Source: Oscillospiraceae bacterium (GTDB taxonomy: Bacteria; Bacillota; Clostridia; Oscillospirales; Ruminococcaceae). Taken from it: DNA of 7,121 bases. Under the pieces are notes generated by a model, which was not told the origin of the DNA, searched no databases, and saw only the letters and a list, made by a program, of their open reading frames with translations. Shown here one piece after another: positions 6,460 to 7,121 of the stretch. How positions within the stretch are numbered: position 1 is the first letter of the stretch; every line of letters begins with the position of its first letter. The translations under genes were made by a program, and so were the position numbers. The stretch is taken from contig JAFPPJ010000456.1 of assembly GCA_017410745.1 (NCBI GenBank), positions 1 through 7,121 on the forward strand, given 5' to 3'.

Positions 6460-6476
6460 GTGACCCGCAAGGGCAC
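6460..6476 (+). promoter_or_regulatory. Leader hairpin with GNRA loop
   Basis: GTG-A-CCC (6460-6466) pairs with GGG-CAC (6471-6476) with one bulged A, closing the GCAA tetraloop (6467-6470). It lies close to the predicted 5' end and upstream of the ribosome binding site at 6485-6489. It may stabilise the mRNA. It is short and could be incidental. Confidence 0.4.
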
Positions 6477-6497
6477 TATAGTACAGGAGTGATCAAC

Positions 6498-6773
6498 ATG
6501 AGAGGATTAGGCGTTGCTCTTATCACTTTGCTTGCTGCTGCTGCAGGTGCGGCTGCTGCTGCTTACTTCGTAAAGAAGCGTGATGAGCTTGAGGAGAAGG
6601 ATTACGATTTCGACGACGATGATGAGATATTCTTCGACGATGATGATGACGATGACGACCTTGCAGATTCCGCAAAGGAAGCTGTAAAGGATGCTGCTGA
6701 GGATATCCTCGATAAGGCTGAGGAAGCTATCGACAAGGCACAGGATGCGCTCGAGGACGACGGCGAAGATTGA
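6498..6773 (+). CDS. Small membrane-anchored Asp-rich protein, YtxH-like
   Basis: The protein has 91 residues. Residues about 4-25 form an Ala/Leu-rich membrane helix followed by KKR, a stop-transfer signal. Residues 36-54 are almost all Asp with a few Phe, Tyr, Glu and Ile. Residues about 55-85 form a charged amphipathic helix with Ala at regular spacing. The layout recalls small YtxH-type proteins, but no clear family motif is present. AGGAG at 6485-6489 lies 8 nt before ATG 6498, an ideal distance; longer starts would run back into the promoter. Codons are biased to GCT, AAG and CTC, suggesting strong expression. The Asp tract could bind divalent cations or act as a charged spacer at the membrane. 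Function is unknown. Confidence 0.85.
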   Translation: MRGLGVALITLLAAAAGAAAAAYFVKKRDELEEKDYDFDDDDEIFFDDDDDDDDLADSAKEAVKDAAEDILDKAEEAIDKAQDALEDDGED

Positions 6774-6782
6774 TCCGGGGAA

Positions 6783-6811
6783 GTCGGCAAAGCCGACCGG
6801 GCAAAGCCCGG
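6783..6811. repeat. Twin mini-hairpins next to GTTACCCG
   Basis: GTCGGC-AAA-GCCGAC (6783-6797) and CCGGGC-AAA-GCCCGG (6797-6811) are two 6-bp stems with AAA loops, sharing base 6797. They begin 9 bp after the stop of the acidic-protein gene and are directly followed by the 77-nt element starting GTTACCCG. The first hairpin recurs exactly at 6916-6930. Confidence 0.85.
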
Positions 6812-6812
6812 G

Positions 6813-6889
6813 GTTACCCGGTACAAGTTTGGTCGGGGAATATAAAAAACGTCTCGGAGCATAGGCTTGAACAAGCCCGTGTTCCGGGA
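6813..6889 (+). repeat. 77-nt structured repeat, copy 1
   Basis: This copy matches 6932-7008 without gaps at 69 of 77 positions, and all eight differences are transitions. It starts GTTACCCG, carries the invariant stretch TACAAGTTTGGTCGGGG (6822-6838), an A6 tract and then a hairpin pairing 6852-6868 with 6873-6889. CCCG (6817-6820) can also pair with CGGG (6834-6837). I do not recognise the element. Confidence 0.85.
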
Positions 6890-6895
6890 TTTTTT
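6844..6895 (+). terminator. Bidirectional-looking terminator within copy 1
   Basis: The 6852-6889 stem has a GAAC loop, one mismatch and three G-T pairs. It is followed by six Ts (6890-6895) and preceded by six As (6844-6849), so it could stop transcription from either side. It is the first strong terminator after the acidic-protein gene and likely ends its mRNA. Confidence 0.8.
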
Positions 6896-6915
6896 GTGCT
6901 GTACTATGCTCCGAG
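6853..6915. other. Alternative pairing that competes with the terminator
   Basis: CTCGGAGCATAG (6853-6864), the 5' arm of the terminator, is perfectly complementary to CTATGCTCCGAG (6904-6915), 12 of 12 bp, located just after the T tract. In the terminator the same arm pairs less well, with wobbles and a mismatch. The two folds exclude each other. Because the rescue arm comes after the T tract it cannot act as a normal antiterminator on + strand transcription. On the minus strand the order is reversed. Confidence 0.7.
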
Positions 6916-6930
6916 GTCGGCAAAGCCGAC
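6916..6930. repeat. Mini-hairpin preceding copy 2
   Basis: GTCGGC-AAA-GCCGAC is identical to 6783-6797 and sits one base before the GTTACCCG of copy 2. Unlike copy 1, it is not followed by a second CCGGGC hairpin. Confidence 0.85.
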
Positions 6931-6931
6931 A

Positions 6932-7008
6932 GTTACCCGATACAAGTTTGGTCGGGGGATATAAAAAACGTCTCGGAACATAGGTTTGAACAAATCCATG
7001 TTCCGAGA
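6932..7008 (+). repeat. 77-nt structured repeat, copy 2
   Basis: This is the second copy, offset 119 bp from the first. Its hairpin is better paired: 6968-6981 with 6998-7011 is 14 perfect bp, then one mismatch and five inner pairs around the same GAAC loop. Six of the eight differences from copy 1 fall in the stem and all keep pairing. Confidence 0.85.
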
Positions 7009-7011
7009 CGT
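6963..7011 (-). terminator. Minus-strand terminator formed by copy 2
   Basis: Read leftward, the 14-bp stem is followed by six Ts, the complement of A6 at 6963-6968. Rightward, only TATCTG follows. It should stop transcripts entering from beyond the right end of the window, which suggests a gene on the minus strand further right. Confidence 0.65.
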
Positions 7012-7038
7012 ATCTGATAAGTCCTGACTTAATGCCTC

Positions 7039-7117
7039 CCGGGTGGGTGCAGGCTCAGCCTGCCCGGGTAACAGTCGCCTTTGGCGACCGGGTGGGTGCA
7101 GGCTCAGCCTGCCCGGG
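7039..7117. repeat. Exact 30-nt direct repeat with mini-hairpin between copies
   Basis: Positions 7039-7068 and 7088-7117 are identical over 30 nt, period 49. Each contains the dyad GCAGG-CTCAG-CCTGC and flanking CCGGG blocks, so each can fold alone. Between them GTCGCC-TTT-GGCGAC (7074-7088) is a 6-bp mini-hairpin. On the minus strand it reads GTCGCC-AAA-GGCGAC followed by T and GTTACCCG (7072-7065). That is the same module as at 6916-6939, inverted. The array may continue past the window. Confidence 0.85.
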
Positions 7118-7121
7118 CCAA

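Noticed and set aside
6381..6497. Upstream extension of the acidic-protein frame
   Set aside because: It would start upstream of the -35 box and be translated across the promoter; ATG 6498 has an ideal ribosome binding site.
6770..6964. 64-codon + strand frame across the palindrome array
   Set aside because: It reads through the terminator and both mini-hairpins and repeats peptides only because the DNA repeats; no ribosome binding site.
6783..7117. CRISPR array
   Set aside because: The repeats are palindromic modules of different lengths and orientations without regular unique spacers, and no cas genes are present.

Overview
The window looks like a low-to-mid GC Bacillota chromosome, most likely a gut Ruminococcus-type member of the Oscillospiraceae. 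This rests on consensus sigma-A promoters with 17-bp spacers, purine-rich AGGAGG-type ribosome binding sites, a Gram-positive cell-wall sorting signal, and protein sequences of clostridial character. The genus is an inference; no marker gene here fixes it. All protein-coding genes I accept lie on the + strand.

Layout. Positions 3-1490 hold the 3' part of a surface-protein gene whose start lies outside the window. It ends in an acidic Pro/Glu/Val stalk and an SPKTG sorting-type signal, followed by a strong terminator. Positions 1491-2240 have no gene I accept. They contain a consensus promoter followed about 100 nt later by a perfect intrinsic terminator, which looks like a free-standing small RNA of about 95 nt. 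They also contain a roughly 92-nt imperfect hairpin facing a minus-strand consensus promoter, and the promoter of metK. metK (2241-3413) is a full-length S-adenosylmethionine synthetase.

Positions 3527-6318 form a compact operon. It has one promoter overlapped by a paired inverted repeat, then marR-type regulator, eight-helix membrane protein of unknown function, lipoprotein- or membrane-anchored DUF6544-like protein, and a HemG-like flavodoxin. Spacings run from an 8-bp overlap to 20 bp. The simplest reading is an autoregulated redox or envelope-stress module; the substrate is unknown.

Positions 6415-6773 are a separate unit encoding a 91-residue membrane-anchored protein with an Asp tract and a YtxH-like look. 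From about 6777 to the end of the window the DNA is non-coding and almost entirely palindromic. It contains two diverged copies of a 77-nt element whose hairpin is kept by compensatory changes, several GTCGSC-type mini-hairpins next to GTTACCCG, and an exact 30-nt direct repeat. This array and the 1597-1982 RNA region are the parts least explained by known families.
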